Shown here piece by piece: positions 1 through 20,007 of a stretch of DNA of 64,000 nucleotides (positions are counted from its first letter, which is position 1; every line of letters starts with the position of its first letter). The DNA lies in NCBI GenBank assembly GCA_900239685.1, contig OENT01000934.1, forward strand, positions 1-64,000. Direction: 5' to 3'. Below the pieces are notes generated by a model. That model was not told the DNA's origin. It was given only the letters and a program-made list of their open reading frames with translations, and did no database searches. Source of the stretch: Rotaria macrura (taxonomy: Eukaryota; Rotifera; Eurotatoria; Philodinida; Philodinidae). The translations under genes and the position numbers were made by a program.

Positions 1-1366
1 ACAAGACAAAAGACTAGAGAACTAATTTATTATCATGAAAACTATCATTTAAACAATACCATCATTATTAAGATATAACCGTATGCATCGACTTGATTGA
101 TTGAGCTTATTCAGTATAATAGCCTCAAAGATAACAAAAAATTCTTGCATTTGTTCTTCAAATTTTAGATAATTTTAATGAAATTTCATGGACTTTAATT
201 TTCACATTTTTGACGTTAAGGAAAGCTAGTGACATTTTGGAGTGTTAATATTTTTTTCTTGCTTCTTTTCATTATTTTTATTAAATTAATCAAAACAATT
301 CAAAGATTAATTGCCCCCTTCTTCAGCTAATTTCTATTTTAGATGAAAATCATATAGAATTGAGATATTTTACGCTAGCAAAACCACCTGCATATGTTGG
401 TCTTTCTTTGTTTTAGATTGAGAAGGTTAATAACAACAAGCAAACATAGCGTGTAGTATTAACACGTGTCACCACGTTGCATTTACTAGAAGAAAGAAAA
501 AACATGAATAGGCAATACGATCGGTACAAAAGATATAAATTTTACTTTATTTTCATCAAAAAGAATTAAGTGAAGAAAGAAACTGTAGATCTTCGAGTTA
601 TTTTTTAATAATTTAGTCAAATGAATTTAAAAAAAGACAGAAAACTTCTAACCTACTGTAATTAGAATGGAGTTTCTTAAAGTCAAAAATTACAAAATCC
701 TCCATTAAGAGAGGAAAACATGGTGAGAGAAACGTATAAAAGAACCAAATAGAGACAAAGGGAAATAAAACACTATTTGATGTTCTCAAAATGTCTAAAG
801 ATCACAACCTAATGCGAAAACAAATTTTTATCAGACATGCATTATACAAACTATTGTAAGAATAACTTAGTCTTAGTAAAAACTATGATACAAATAAAAA
901 AGTACAACATTGGATTGCAAAAATAAACCACTGTGATTACATAATAGCATAATAAATACTCAAAAAACTATTCTAAACACCAATATTTGGGATATTCAAC
1001 CTAGTGAAAGTCAATAATTATATATCTGACGAATACACCAGTGGGAAATATCTAAGAAAAGCTTAGCACAAATACCACATGATAAGACAGCTAATAACTG
1101 AACTAATGACCAAAACAAACCACACTTATCAATGAAAAAAAACTTAAATAAGATTATTAATAAGAATAGAAATAAAAGAATGAAAGATTTTAATTTCATG
1201 AATATATTATCTATAAGTTTTAAGGAACATCAAAATAAAAGTACTTGAAAAAAGATCTAAAACTCATTTCGACACCGAAAATCTTGAATATTGTTAAATG
1301 CATAAACAATACCAAAAATTCAGTATTCGCAAAGCCCGTTCACACAAAAAGAGCAACCATAAGTAA
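1..1366. other. Gene-free AT-rich flank
   Basis: I see no conserved protein segment, RNA gene or clear repeat in this stretch. All reading frames are broken by frequent stops, and the short open stretches lack protein-like composition. Unannotated exons of a gene lying outside the window cannot be excluded. Confidence 0.5.
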
Positions 1367-1753
1367 AATAACTGCTGTAGCACAAGACAGTTTAGTCGGT
1401 CAGATCTTGTAAAACAAAGAGCAGCAAGTTTCATTATCTCAGTAGTTTCAATGGGAATTTCAGCAATCGAGGATGCAGGTAGAGGAGCTAAGACCTTTGT
1501 GGCAGCCGTTGGAGACGAAGAACTTGAACAACTTAGCACAAAACTAGTGGCAAGTGGAAATATAACAGGTCAAATCTTAGTTGAGACTGGAAACAAATTT
1601 GGAGCAAAATCTTTTAAAATTGCACTAACACAAGGCTTGGTTAAAGTAGCAGATAAAAGCTCCCATTTGGCACTGCAAAGATTGCAACCACGAATTTCCA
1701 ACTCAATGGAAGACAAAGTACTAAATATTTCCTTGATCTCGGCGTACTGGTAA
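1367..1753 (+). CDS. Doubtful ORF, unrecognised (possible orphan exon or gene remnant)
   Basis: The frame is open for 128 codons before a stop; the first ATG is at 1451 and would give 100 aa. The translation is unusual for this AT-rich surrounding: rich in Ala, Gly, Glu, Lys and Leu, with stretches such as GISAIEDAGRGAKTF and EELEQLSTKLVASGN that look like amphipathic helices. Local GC is visibly higher than on either side. I recognise no family and see no zinc, ATPase or membrane motif. The opposite strand is also partly open here, which weakens the case. It could be a single-exon small gene, an orphan exon or debris of a duplicated gene. Confidence 0.3.
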   Translation, partial: NNCCSTRQFSRSDLVKQRAASFIISVVSMGISAIEDAGRGAKTFVAAVGDEELEQLSTKLVASGNITGQILVETGNKFGAKSFKIALTQGLVKVADKSSHLALQRLQPRISNSMEDKVLNISLISAYW

Positions 1754-1923
1754 TAATGCGTAAATTGTACACAGGCGACATAATAAATAAAAACCAAGAA
1801 TAGAAGGGCAGAATTAATAAAATTTTAAAAGAGATAATTAATTTTGAGGATTGTTTCTGGCTCGAACAGTGGGATTCCATCGGTAAGTCCATTGCGCGAT
1901 GGTACTTTATTAAGTTTGACTAT

Positions 1924-3754
1924 CCAGGCAAACAAGGAAACGGCTGAAACGGCGTTTAATCACACCGATATGTAAATCGTTAAAAATGTTTGAGTAGTCG
2001 CCAAAAACGCGTTAATCATAGTTTACGAAAAATCTCATTTTAACGCTTTCCACGTATTTTAACGCGTTTTTGGCGACTAATCAAACATTTTTAACGATTT
2101 GAGTGCTTCTCACTAAAATTTCTATAAACGGTCGAAAAATGTTTCATAAACGATTATGTAACTAACTGTTTTATCGTCGATTGCAACAGCGGTGAAAAAA
2201 ATGTAGACGCACACGAAAAAGAAATTTTGCTGAAATCTACGTTAGAACACGATGTTTATTTTCTTCACATATTTTTACTTGACTTGAAGCACTTTCTTTT
2301 CGATAGATATATGGGAAATGTATTTATGATAGTTTCGTGGAAAGCATTTCTATGCTTGAATATGATTTTAATTATTCTGCTGTAGATCGGATTCGAAATA
2401 GGAACTTTGGATTACACTCATCTGATATCATTGAGTCAAGTATACTGTTATCAATATACAAATCGAATGTCTATATATCTTGAATTTCGTATGCGCTTTT
2501 TAAACTAAGCAAATTAAAATCCCAAGAATTTACATTCAAAATAAATTTAAATATTTCTATGCTAAAACATTTAAAATAATAGTATACAAGATATTTTCAA
2601 GTCATATTTTTGGCGCTAATATTGTTTTAAGATATAAGCTGATCAATTCTAGTATTTTCACTATTTTAATTATGACTTTTTCAGTATATTTATGTGAATT
2701 GTAGTTTTCTCTGAGGGTGGGATACTGGCAATGTTTGGCAGAATCCTGGTTTTTTTGTATATAGAAGTATGAATAATCTAGAAGGCTACGTGACTTCTAT
2801 TCGTGTACAAAAACATAAATAAATCGATAACATTTACTTTGACATAGATAATCTTGTGAATTCGAGAAACAGAATTGTTCACGAAGTACGTTGAATTTAA
2901 GAAATGAAGGTAAATACGTATGTATATACTTGAAAAAGTCTTTTTCGTCGTTCACATAGAACAACTTCACCGGAAATAAGAATAAAATATTCTTTTCGAT
3001 AAAAACATTACATATTTTAGTTTATTTTTTAATTGTACTATAGACGCGTCCGCTTTTAGCCCTTCAAGGGATTCAACTATGTCAGAGTTAATTCGTCATG
3101 ATTTCAATCAACCACTGGTTGAAAATTATCGTTTAAAGGAGATTTTAGTCTATCAGAGTGGGATTCAAGGTTAGTTTTCTAGTGTTTTTCACATATGAAT
3201 CAGCACACTACATCATCATCTGTGTCTGACAAAAATGTGAGTGCAAAATATTGGAATTTCATCAGCAAAAATATTGGTAGTGTCCATCAACATCTTCATC
3301 AACAAGAACGTAGAAAGATTCTAAAACAAACTTTAAAGAGGAAGATGAAGGAAGTTTCAGTCATACCCGCTCACACACCATTTTATAAATGACTGTGCTT
3401 TTTTCATTATTTCGACATCGTCATTTATTGTCAAAGTCTTGAATTACAGAATTTTGTCTTTTATTTCTTCTTCTTGGTTTAAAAAATGAACGATCTGACT
3501 ATAGATTGATATATATTAAAATGATATATCAATTGATACAACAATTTAATATTTTGACCGATAAAGTTAAAACAGAAAATTTGTCGTAAAAACGGTTTTA
3601 TTGACCAAAAAACTGAAATTAGCCCGTTTTCAACCGTTTTTTCCGAACTACTTTATGTTAAACTGTAAAAACGATTTTAAAGTGTACATTCTAGTCACAA
3701 ACACGTTTAAACGTGTTAAAACGGTTTTCTATCCATTAAATGTCTGCCTGGGTG
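1924..3754. repeat. Candidate inverted-repeat-bounded element
   Basis: The left edge reads ccaggcaaaca and the reverse complement of the right edge reads ccaggcagaca (10 of 11 bases alike). The first part holds a strong hairpin (1974-2100). The last 200 bp is rich in variants of aacggtttt and aaacgtgttt. I find no target-site duplication and no transposase reading frame, so the boundaries are tentative. It could be a decayed non-autonomous DNA transposon or two unrelated repeats that share a short end. Confidence 0.3.
1974..2100. repeat. Long hairpin, 42-nt arms
   Basis: The arms are 1974-2015 and 2059-2100. They are reverse complements over 42 nt with a single mismatch, and a 43-nt spacer separates them. 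The arm includes gtcgccaaaaacgcgttaa. Such near-perfect arms imply recent origin or active maintenance, as in a foldback/MITE end or a hairpin RNA precursor. No promoter or known RNA family is recognised. Confidence 0.75.
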
Positions 3755-4688
3755 AGCCCCCCTAGATGGAAATTTCCTGCGCCGCCTCTATTCAATTTCA
3801 ATTCAACCTTGTGAAAAAAAGCTAACGAAAGGCTGCGTCCAAGTGGATGAATTCGATATTGGATCCGACCGGATCTTATCGAATCTGATCAACTGATGCA
3901 ATCCGATCGGATTATGTAAAACGGAAAAACAGACGGATCTGAAATAAGAGACCTATACTATTAATTGAATACTAATTAGTACGTAGGGGCACTCCCAGAA
4001 TTGGTTCAAAAGCCTAAGTCAGATTCCATCAAAATTCTACATTAGAGCCTACAGTATCCAGCAGCAAGGGTCCGAGGCTCATTCCATTTCCCCGGAATCG
4101 GATCCAATTGAGGCGGTTTGATAAAAATCTTATACAATCCTATCTGATCTGATTATTGGAATGAATCTCCTGGGTATGATACTATTGCCTACTATTTTTT
4201 ACTCATTTTATGATGAAACTCATCGACTTCTAACATAAAAAGAAAAGAAGTGATTTTGTATTCTTTTCAACCAAAAAGAAAGTTACGAATGTAAGAGAGA
4301 GCAAAATATTCAAAAGAAAAGTGTTTGCGTTGCCACAATATTAGTAGCATCATTTCGGAACAATCCAGCAACTGTAAAAACTAATTTTTCATACAGAGAG
4401 ACCTAACTGTTCTCTATAAATTACAATTTAAGTATTTTATTCACAATTCAAGTATTCGCAGAAAGTTCGCACGTTTTAACAACACCCACATCAAGGAGGG
4501 CCTTTTCAATGAGTGCGTTACTCGCATGTATTTTTAGTATGAAAATGAAACTACAAAGCCGATTAGCATGAAACTTATACATGTTAAAGTGTTTCATAAC
4601 ATAAATATTTCTTCCAATTTCCAATGCTCTAAGCTTTTTTGTTGCTAAAAAAATCGGATAAAAAAAATGAGAAACATGAGTGCATTAC

Positions 4689-5725
4689 CTACAGACCAGA
4701 GACCGAAACGAATAGAAAATTTTCAATTCGATCCGATTCGATTCGACTCCATTCGACTCATACATAACAGAAGATTACATCATTGTTCATAGAGTGTGTG
4801 CGCAGCCATGATAAGCTAGCTTCATCTGTCTCGAGGGACCGTATTCTTTTCTTTTGCTTTTGATTGTGTTTCGCAAAGAATAATCATAATATAAAAACAG
4901 ATTCCACAAGAAAAAGTAACTTCATATCAATGAAGGGATTGGGCCTGGGTGCATCTAAAGATTCTAATAAAGGGAAAGAACTATCTTGTCTATTTTCCAA
5001 ACTGGACTTCTATTCCACTTGTACCTGCATTCCGTTCAATTTTCTGAGATCTTCTGCTTCTTGCAAAGGTTTTGGTGGCAATACCAGAGATTTTTATCTA
5101 TGGGTTACTTTTTGAAATGATTTGAACTAGAACTGAGATCTTTTAGGCTTTTGCAGCTTGCTTTGAATTTTCGTGGGATCCCAATGATTTTCTCTAAAGT
5201 TTTCGAAAACTCTAGTCACTTTGGCAGCTGCTGTTTTGCATTTGGGTTCCAAAGAATTAGTCTGAACTATTTAGTATACATATGGCATTTCAAAAGCAAT
5301 AAAATGTCAGCTTTCACCCATTGATTCTATCAGAAAGAAACTGCAAACGCACGTGTAGGCAGCTGAACAATATTAGGTCGATACAGAAAAAAATTGCGAT
5401 GAAATAAAGACGAAATATAGTGGAAATACAAATATCAATCACAGTTACTTTCGAGTGAGCTAATGAAGAGATTTTTTTCACTATCGAGAGGTCAAAATTG
5501 GAACTTCTTTGCATGAAAATTTCTCTAGCAGCGATAAACTGCCACCCGATGGTAGTATTTCTGCAAGGTGTTGCAACAGCACGACACATAAGGCGAAAAA
5601 TATTTGAAAATGACACTCAGTGCTGCGATTCGGAAGTGAAACCGAATAGGCACTTCGGATTCGATTCGACCTACTTTTTCAAAATCTCAATTCGATTCGA
5701 TTCGCTTTCGGTCTATGCTACAGAC
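4689..5725. mobile_element. Non-autonomous hAT-type transposon, 1021 bp, perfect 8-bp TSD
   Basis: The element itself spans 4697-5717. It starts cagagaccgaaa, and the reverse complement of its right end reads catagaccgaaa (11 of 12). The same 8-bp sequence ctacagac sits directly outside both ends (4689-4696 and 5718-5725). An 8-bp duplication plus CAGAG-like termini is the hAT signature. Both ends run into degenerate gattcgattcga repeats. No hAT transposase frame is visible inside, so it is probably a deletion derivative mobilised in trans. Confidence 0.75.
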
Positions 5726-8700
5726 AACCTGTAAAATCTTTTCTAATTCTAAATTATTATGATTACTTCACTGAGTGCGTTCTTTATAGTATAAAAACCG
5801 CATTTTTTAAAATGAATATCAGTCTTTGCATTTTCACCATTAGCATCCAAAGTAATAATGAGATTTTCTAGTGTGAGTGGCTTTAACCACAGATGACAAG
5901 ATCATTGACCCTAACACTCATTTTATTCCAATGCCCAAGAGACCTGTGTCCATATTTCATACAACAGAGATTTAAGAATTCATTGACACGTACCTTGAAG
6001 AGCAGCTAAGTCTACAGTTGTCAACTATTTGAATAGTGAAACAGTACTTAACCTCAAGTAATAGTGAGCTCTATGGAAACTTTATGGTGCCAAGTAAGTT
6101 GCAGTCTGGAAGAGCTCTGAACTGGAATAAAATGCAAGAATATTTTAAAATGTCGAAAAAACAGCATGTATTCAGAAATTTTTTGTTTCTTTCTCGGAGA
6201 GCTGCGAACCCGACCGTTTAAAATTAGATCTCTGTACAGCTAAAGCAATTCTAAAAAATGACTCGAACTTAAGACCTACAGATGTACAGTTATGGCTATT
6301 TTAATCAGCATTATATATAGAATAGAGAACTATGGTGGACAACTGATGACAACAAGCGTCAATCTGAAACCTTACGTGCAATTAAAATAGGTTTTTGTAC
6401 ACGAAAGAGACTCAGAAAAAGACAGTTCTGAAAATTTCATGGATGAAAAAATGCTTTTATTGAGCCATCTGATTTACAAGTTCATTTGGTGATTGTTTAC
6501 TTTCCGGCTTACATAGTTCTTGTCTTCAATCATCGATCATTTTGAGAGCGACACATTCATATGTATCGATATACTCGGAACCATAGTAACTACCTGTGAA
6601 GTACTATTGTCTCAGTTGGTCGTTTAAAGGCTGCCAGCAATATCTTCTATCAATACATACTTCATTAAAGTGAGCATTTCAAGATCCTAAATTGACATAT
6701 GTACAAGCAGCTTCTTATCTTTCACAAACTAATTGCTATGCAAAATATTGAACTGATTTGGTTTTTACTGATTGATTATATCTTTCGTCTAACAAATACT
6801 TACTGAAAGTTATGAGAAAACTGTCCTAAATCTAATTTACTATTTGTCTTTAGAAAGCAGCCCGTCAGAGAATGTTAACAAGACTAGAAAAACGAATTCA
6901 TAATCCATGCATTGGAAATGTCTAGAGTTGATTTATTATCATTTTATTGATTTTATGATCCATTTTTAAGTGTTCACTATATGATCAATTGGTGACATTT
7001 CTACCTGAAAGTCAAATTTTAACTAGTTTTCATGAATTTTCAAATATCTTAGTAGCATCAGTTCAAAAGAATATCTATTGATCCATTTGTTGAATTTCAA
7101 ATAAATACTAGACTGTCAAACTTTTCATTAATGAGATCGAGTTGTCATGAAAAATTCATTAGCTGAACGTAATAACATGCTTGTAGTTATAGATGAAACA
7201 TATACTGACCCCCCCCCCCCCTTCACACTGCTTCATTAAGTCAAGGTCGATAATTTAGTATCTTGGAGTATATCCAATGCATTTTATGAAAGACAATCGA
7301 AACGAAGTGTTAAACTATGAATATGAGAAAATGGTGAGACACATCAGAACAGACACTCTGAAACACTATCATAGATCATAATGAAAATAGTACTCTCTAC
7401 TGATTTCAGCGACGAACTGCGACAGTTTATGCTGGTGCGTCATTAATGACTGTAAATCACTAACATCTGATTGGAATCTGGGAACTGATTCCTCTTTGCA
7501 GTTCTAAATAACTAATTAAACAATAGTGAAGTTATACGTTCCAGAAAAAACGCCAATTGAATACAACAATTCTCATGTGATTAGCAACAACGGCTGAAAT
7601 GCGTTTTTACACTCTACTCCATCCAGTAAATATTACAGGAGCATTTTTTTCTAATATTATCATAATAATACTTTTAGATGATTGTATTTGTGTAATCATC
7701 TTGATTTTCATCTTCGGATCATATTTTCATGTCTACAGTAACATCCAAAAATCTATCAAAACTCTTGAAAGAACAAAACTATTCGCATTCGTAATAACTT
7801 CATTTTAGAAATTCTTTAGGCACGGGAAATGTTCGACAAAAAACTGTGTGAAAAGTAAATGGTTGTACTGTCATACAATGTACTTCTCGGTAAATCATCC
7901 TCCTATTCATAAGCCAAATAAGTATTCATAAGACATCTATATGTAAAATAAAAATAATGACAATGACTCTTGATAGGATTTCTGGCAAGCATCTTTCTAA
8001 TAAACTTCTATCAATAGGCTTTAGTATTTTTTACTTTTATCCCTGAGCTTTATTTAATAAGAAGCTTGAATCTCATCTTACAGCAGTCATAGTAGAAACA
8101 AATTGAGAAATACTTCATGAGATCACAATGAGTAACTGGCATGCAGAAATTAAATTTTTCGTTCAACTCTTGCTTTAATGAAGCTTGCATAAACTCAGAT
8201 TGGGATCATTAAAACAGTGGTAACACACACAGAAAATGTGTTTGAATATTGCTGCTGGTTTATTTTGAACGGATGTAGCATATTCGACCAATCATTGGAA
8301 AAGACTGAGAACTATTGACGGAAATGTGGAATAGAAACAGAAAAAAAATGGGAGAAGAATAGTTTTGAATTTTTTGTGGTCCTATTAGAAAACTGGAAAT
8401 GGAGATTAGCATCTTAAAGTGATAGTCCGAATGGGTATTGTATTGTGGAAAGGATTTCATAATATGATGTTCGATTAAATTTATTAAAATGGATAAAAAT
8501 CTCAGTGAAATGGTCATAAGTTCTATAGATATGATCGAGTGTCAACTATTTTCAATGCTAGCAAGAGGTATTGGTAGAATTAATCAGAGTTCAAACGATA
8601 GATGCTATTATTCGTTGTCTCTTTATTGGGCGTACGTAATACGTATGCTATTCTACATAACATTATTGTATTCGTTTGAATAACTATGATCATTAAAATA

Positions 8701-9262
8701 AAAACGATGATAAACAAAATATTCATTTGTTTGCTTTTTTAATTTCAAACAAGCACATCAATGTTGATGAAAGAACCAAAAGAGAAAGAGAGAGAGAGAA
8801 AGTACATTGATCAATAGGAACAGAAAAAAAGAGAACGCAAGAACGAAATAAAGGTTTCTTTTTCTTCCCAATAAAGTTTAGTACAAAAACGAAAAGAAGA
8901 TAGAGAAGTAGAAAGAGAAACAGAGAGAGAAAAAGAGCGATGCTTATGTGTATGGGAAAAGTAAAAATTGGCGTATTGAAACATTTCTTAAACTCATTTC
9001 TTTTTATGTTATATGTATGAGTGTCGGGTTTACATATGTGAAATTAAACCACACAACGTCAGGTGCGTAGTGAAATACAAACGGTCATTAGAAAAATGAA
9101 CGTTGTGGAAAAAGACAGAAGGATAAGATAATAGACTTTTGATAATGCTAATTTTTTATGCATAGTTCTGTTTTCGTTCATCATAAAAAATCCTAAGTTC
9201 GTTTTTAAGGTCAACGGAGAGAATGAAAAATAAAAAAATTGATAGAAAATAGAAAGTCATTC
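5726..9262. other. Gene-free stretch with C13 and polypurine tracts
   Basis: No gene is supported here. A run of 13 C lies at 7209-7221, odd in such AT-rich DNA. From about 8770 to 8936 the + strand is strongly purine-rich (aga/gaga/aaga repeats). That tract lies some 330-500 bp beyond the alpha-actinin stop on the opposite strand, so it may be a pyrimidine-rich part of that gene's 3' region. Open frames here are short and have no recognisable domains. Confidence 0.45.
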
Positions 9263-16637
<7,375 letters not shown>

Positions 16638-18835
16638 CGTTTTTTAATTTTTGATTAACTTTTAAAATATGTATATATATATATATATAGGTATGAGTGT
16701 GCGTATGTCTATAAAAATTATTTAAACGATGACACCAGTTAAAGAATACATCTACAAGTAAAATTTATAGTTCCTTATTAGATTCTCCCCAGTCATTTAA
16801 TATACCGTCTCTATCTGATGTGCTTATTTAATGAAATAAAATAGCAGACATTGAAATCGACAATGGTTAACAGAACAAAAGAAAACAGAAAAAGAAATAG
16901 TGAACAGATGGGAAGTGGCTTGAAGGGCACATACATGCATATGATGTGCATGTATTATTTAGTAATTGAACATTGTGTTCCCATCTGTTAACTGTCTTGT
17001 TTATTCGAGCAAACGGACAAAATGATTGAGGCAAGTTTACATTCTTTTTGCTCTCGAAGAAACAAAAAAATAGAAATCTGTAAGCTCTTTCAAAATAACT
17101 GTACGGGGCTTACATTCACAATAATCAAATTAAACGGGTTAAGATACGAAACGAAACATACAAAGCTAATTTGATTGACCGGTAACAAACATCGCGCAGT
17201 TGGGCTTGTTGCTCTCCTTTTTTTTCTTTCTGTCCATCATCTTCTTCGATCAATGCCACGGATAATGCAACAATAAATGGCGATAAATAGTTACACTGAT
17301 AAAGCGAACAACTTCACCGGTAATACTCTCATTTCGTATGGATTTTTCTGGATATAATTAATTGACAAACAAATGTACGAAGAAAAAAACGAAGTGATAA
17401 GCTTGAAGCGTGAGAAAACATAGAAATGAAGTACAATGACCAATCTTATTTTCTAATAATAAATGAGATAACAATAGTCAGAAGGTCCTATTTTCAGCTC
17501 TCGTTATATCGTATATTTGTTATTGACGAACAACTCTCGTTACGAATGGGATAGAGAAGAAACAAGAGAAAGAGTAACAAACCAATCGACAACACGTCTC
17601 TTCGTAGAAAAAAAAATGAGAACAGAGAGAGAGGAGTCTAAGATGATCTTTGGTACTGACAGATGTTCGATCTATATGTATACTTAGACTAGTAAGACGC
17701 GTCGTCGCAATACAAAGCCTCCCTGCTTTGGACGGCAACGATAAACTTGTATACCTATGTGTCTAGATGTCTGCTCATGTTATAATCTTTTCCTTCACTC
17801 GTCGCGTTGTTCTCTTTCTCTTCTTATTTTCCTACGAGGTTTCCTGTACTACATATATATGAATACACACAACATCATTAGGAGGCTAAGATCGATGTAA
17901 AAAGGAAGGGACACACAGAGAGAGAAAGCAAAAAATAACTTTGCATAAAATGCGCCACAATGATATATCGTCCATGTACACACAGAGAAGAGGTAAACGA
18001 TCTCTATTTGAAGATTCTTTCTCTGTCGTATTCGTCCCTTTCTCTGTCTTTTGTTCGTTTGCAGCAATAAAATCTCTTATCATTAGCGTCTGTTTTTTTT
18101 CTCCCCTCCTTCCTTTTGTCATAAACAGGACAAGTGACGATACACAATAGATAATCAATGATAGATTTGTAAAATTCTTCAAGAGAAACAATGTAACTTA
18201 ATACGAATCAATAAATCAAAAATAGATCAATCGATCAAATGTGAAAACGGGAAAAAGTATGAAATAAATGAAAAACTAATATAGGTCAATCCATAAACAA
18301 CATGAAAAGAAAAGACAAAGGACATGATCTCTCTTTGTCTCTGTGCCATTCTCTCCATGTATGTATGTGTTTCTTCATTTCTATCACAACAGCCGACAAA
18401 CAATAGCAGCAATAATCGTAGTATTAATAAGTAGGCCATTCTGTTAGCCATAATCAATCGAACGATCGATTGACTTGCATTAATCTTGCAACAGAGGTGG
18501 AGCCATTTTCTGATTGGTATTTTTACAAACCATTCCCATCGAAATAGAATTCTTGTCAGCCTGTCTGCTTGTCATTTCTTTGGAAAAACAATCAAGACGT
18601 AATGTTATATTTTTTTGTGTGAAACAGAATTCTTATTTAACGAAAAGGGAAATGACTATCAGTTACTGAAAAAAAAGCATGAGAGGAGCACATACATAGA
18701 AATGATGAGTTTTTGATCAACTTGACATTTTTCTTTTACCATTTCATCAACGTGTATTGTTCATTGTTTTGTTAATACAACAAACAAAAAGACAGAAAGT
18801 TGCACATTTTATTGTGTTGTAGTATAAGTCATATA
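16638..18835. other. Divergent intergenic region between alpha-actinin and the E2-like gene
   Basis: The two flanking genes point away from each other, so this 2.2 kb must hold both promoters and 5' untranslated sequence. It contains an 18-bp TA repeat (16672-16689) and several strand-biased tracts (about 17520-18130) of alternating purine- or pyrimidine-rich character. I can name no TATA box or binding site with confidence. The open frames here are low-complexity artefacts. Confidence 0.5.
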
Positions 18836-20007
18836 ATGCATTCTCGTGCTTATTTATTGATAAAACGTGATCTCTATTTGCTTGATAACAATCCTGTGGA
18901 TGGCATCGATATCGAGCCTATTGTTGATGATAATGTTTTTGATGTAACATTATTTCTCCGTCCAGTCAAAAGTTCTATATGGTTCGGTTCGATGTTTCGA
19001 ATATTTTGTTCATTTTATGATACATTTAATGTTCAACCACCGATACTTCAATTTGATCCACTACATATTCCTTATCATCCTAATGTTGATCCTATAACTG
19101 GTCGAGTTAGTTTATCAACTAACGAAAAGTGGAGTTCACGCTTCACACTAAGATCATTATTCGATGAATTAAGTAATGCTTTTGTTACCCCGAATGAAAA
19201 AACGTTGATAAATTCTGATGCAATGCGCATGCTTAAATATCGACCAACTGATTATCAAGCTATTGTTCATGATTCTATTGTAAAAAGTCAACAGCTAATG
19301 GATTTAATTAATGAAGAAAAAACAAAACATGATAATAATCCAGCACAAGCTATGCTGACCACAGGAAAAGAAGGTAATCGTAATCAAAGAAATAGATAGT
19401 TCTTTATTCGAAAATTCTATTTTATTCATTGACAGCTAATCGAACGCGTTTACGTACACCAGGAATCGGTACACGTCGACAACGTAATAATTTATCAATG
19501 AATCAACGAATTTCATTTGAAGATTATCTAAATACATGGAAAGGCATAGCAACATCGAAAGCGAATTCAACTGAAGAAAATCCTTTACTTAATTATCTAA
19601 GTTTACAACCAAAATTACAAGCTCAACATCTTGCTTTAAATCCGAACGAACTTGGTATGATTTACTATGAAATCGATAATAAACGAATTCTTTTTTTTTT
19701 TGCTTCTTCTTTAGCTCGACAACTTGATGATCGAGCACTTCAATTCGAAAGATTAAAATATGGTAAATTAGCAAGTGACGAAAATGAAAATAAACTTTCA
19801 CAAATTTCACGAATGAGTTTAAATGAACAGAATCAACGACCACTGGTTGTAACAGAAGCTAATAGTCGTGTTGATCTAATGGCACAGTATGAAATTAATA
19901 TGCGACAAAAAAAAGAAATTTTACAAATAAAAAATGATGAAGTTGATGAACTTATTGAATGGACACAATGTTTACCAGTTACAGATGAAACTGTTGAAGA
20001 TAAATGA
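18836..20007 (+). CDS. E2-like (UBC-fold) protein lacking the catalytic cysteine
   Basis: Exons are 18836-19373, 19436-19654 and 19715-20007 (349 aa). The 60-nt segment 19655-19714 is an in-frame GT-AG intron with a T11 tract; if retained the protein is 369 aa. Residues about 1-130 have the ubiquitin-conjugating pattern: a FxVTLFLRP strand, PPILQF, then HPN at 81-83, then G89-R-V-S92 where active E2s have G-x-x-C, then KW and a long helix. The His-Pro-Asn is kept but Cys is replaced by Ser92, so thioester transfer is not expected. A UEV or AKTIP-like scaffold role is the inference; the AKTIP family also has a VDPxxG turn after its HP. The C-terminal half is basic and then coiled-coil-like, with no named domain. 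The ATG at 18836 is the first in the E2 frame. Confidence 0.8.

Noticed and set aside
1924..3754. hAT membership for the 1.8-kb candidate element
   Set aside because: The short matching ends are there, but the 8 bp flanking the two sides do not match, unlike the three elements called as hAT.
3836..4172. GATC/ATCGG-rich block as a transposon copy related to 63.2 kb
   Set aside because: The composition is alike and the ends are loosely inverted, but no aligned repeat unit or target duplication could be shown by eye.
18227..18457. Minus-strand ORF with a signal-peptide-like start (AYLLILRLLLLLFVGCC)
   Set aside because: The hydrophobic start is followed by low-complexity Phe/Ser sequence, with no Cys pattern, splice partners or conservation clue. 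It lies in the strand-biased upstream region where such frames arise by chance.
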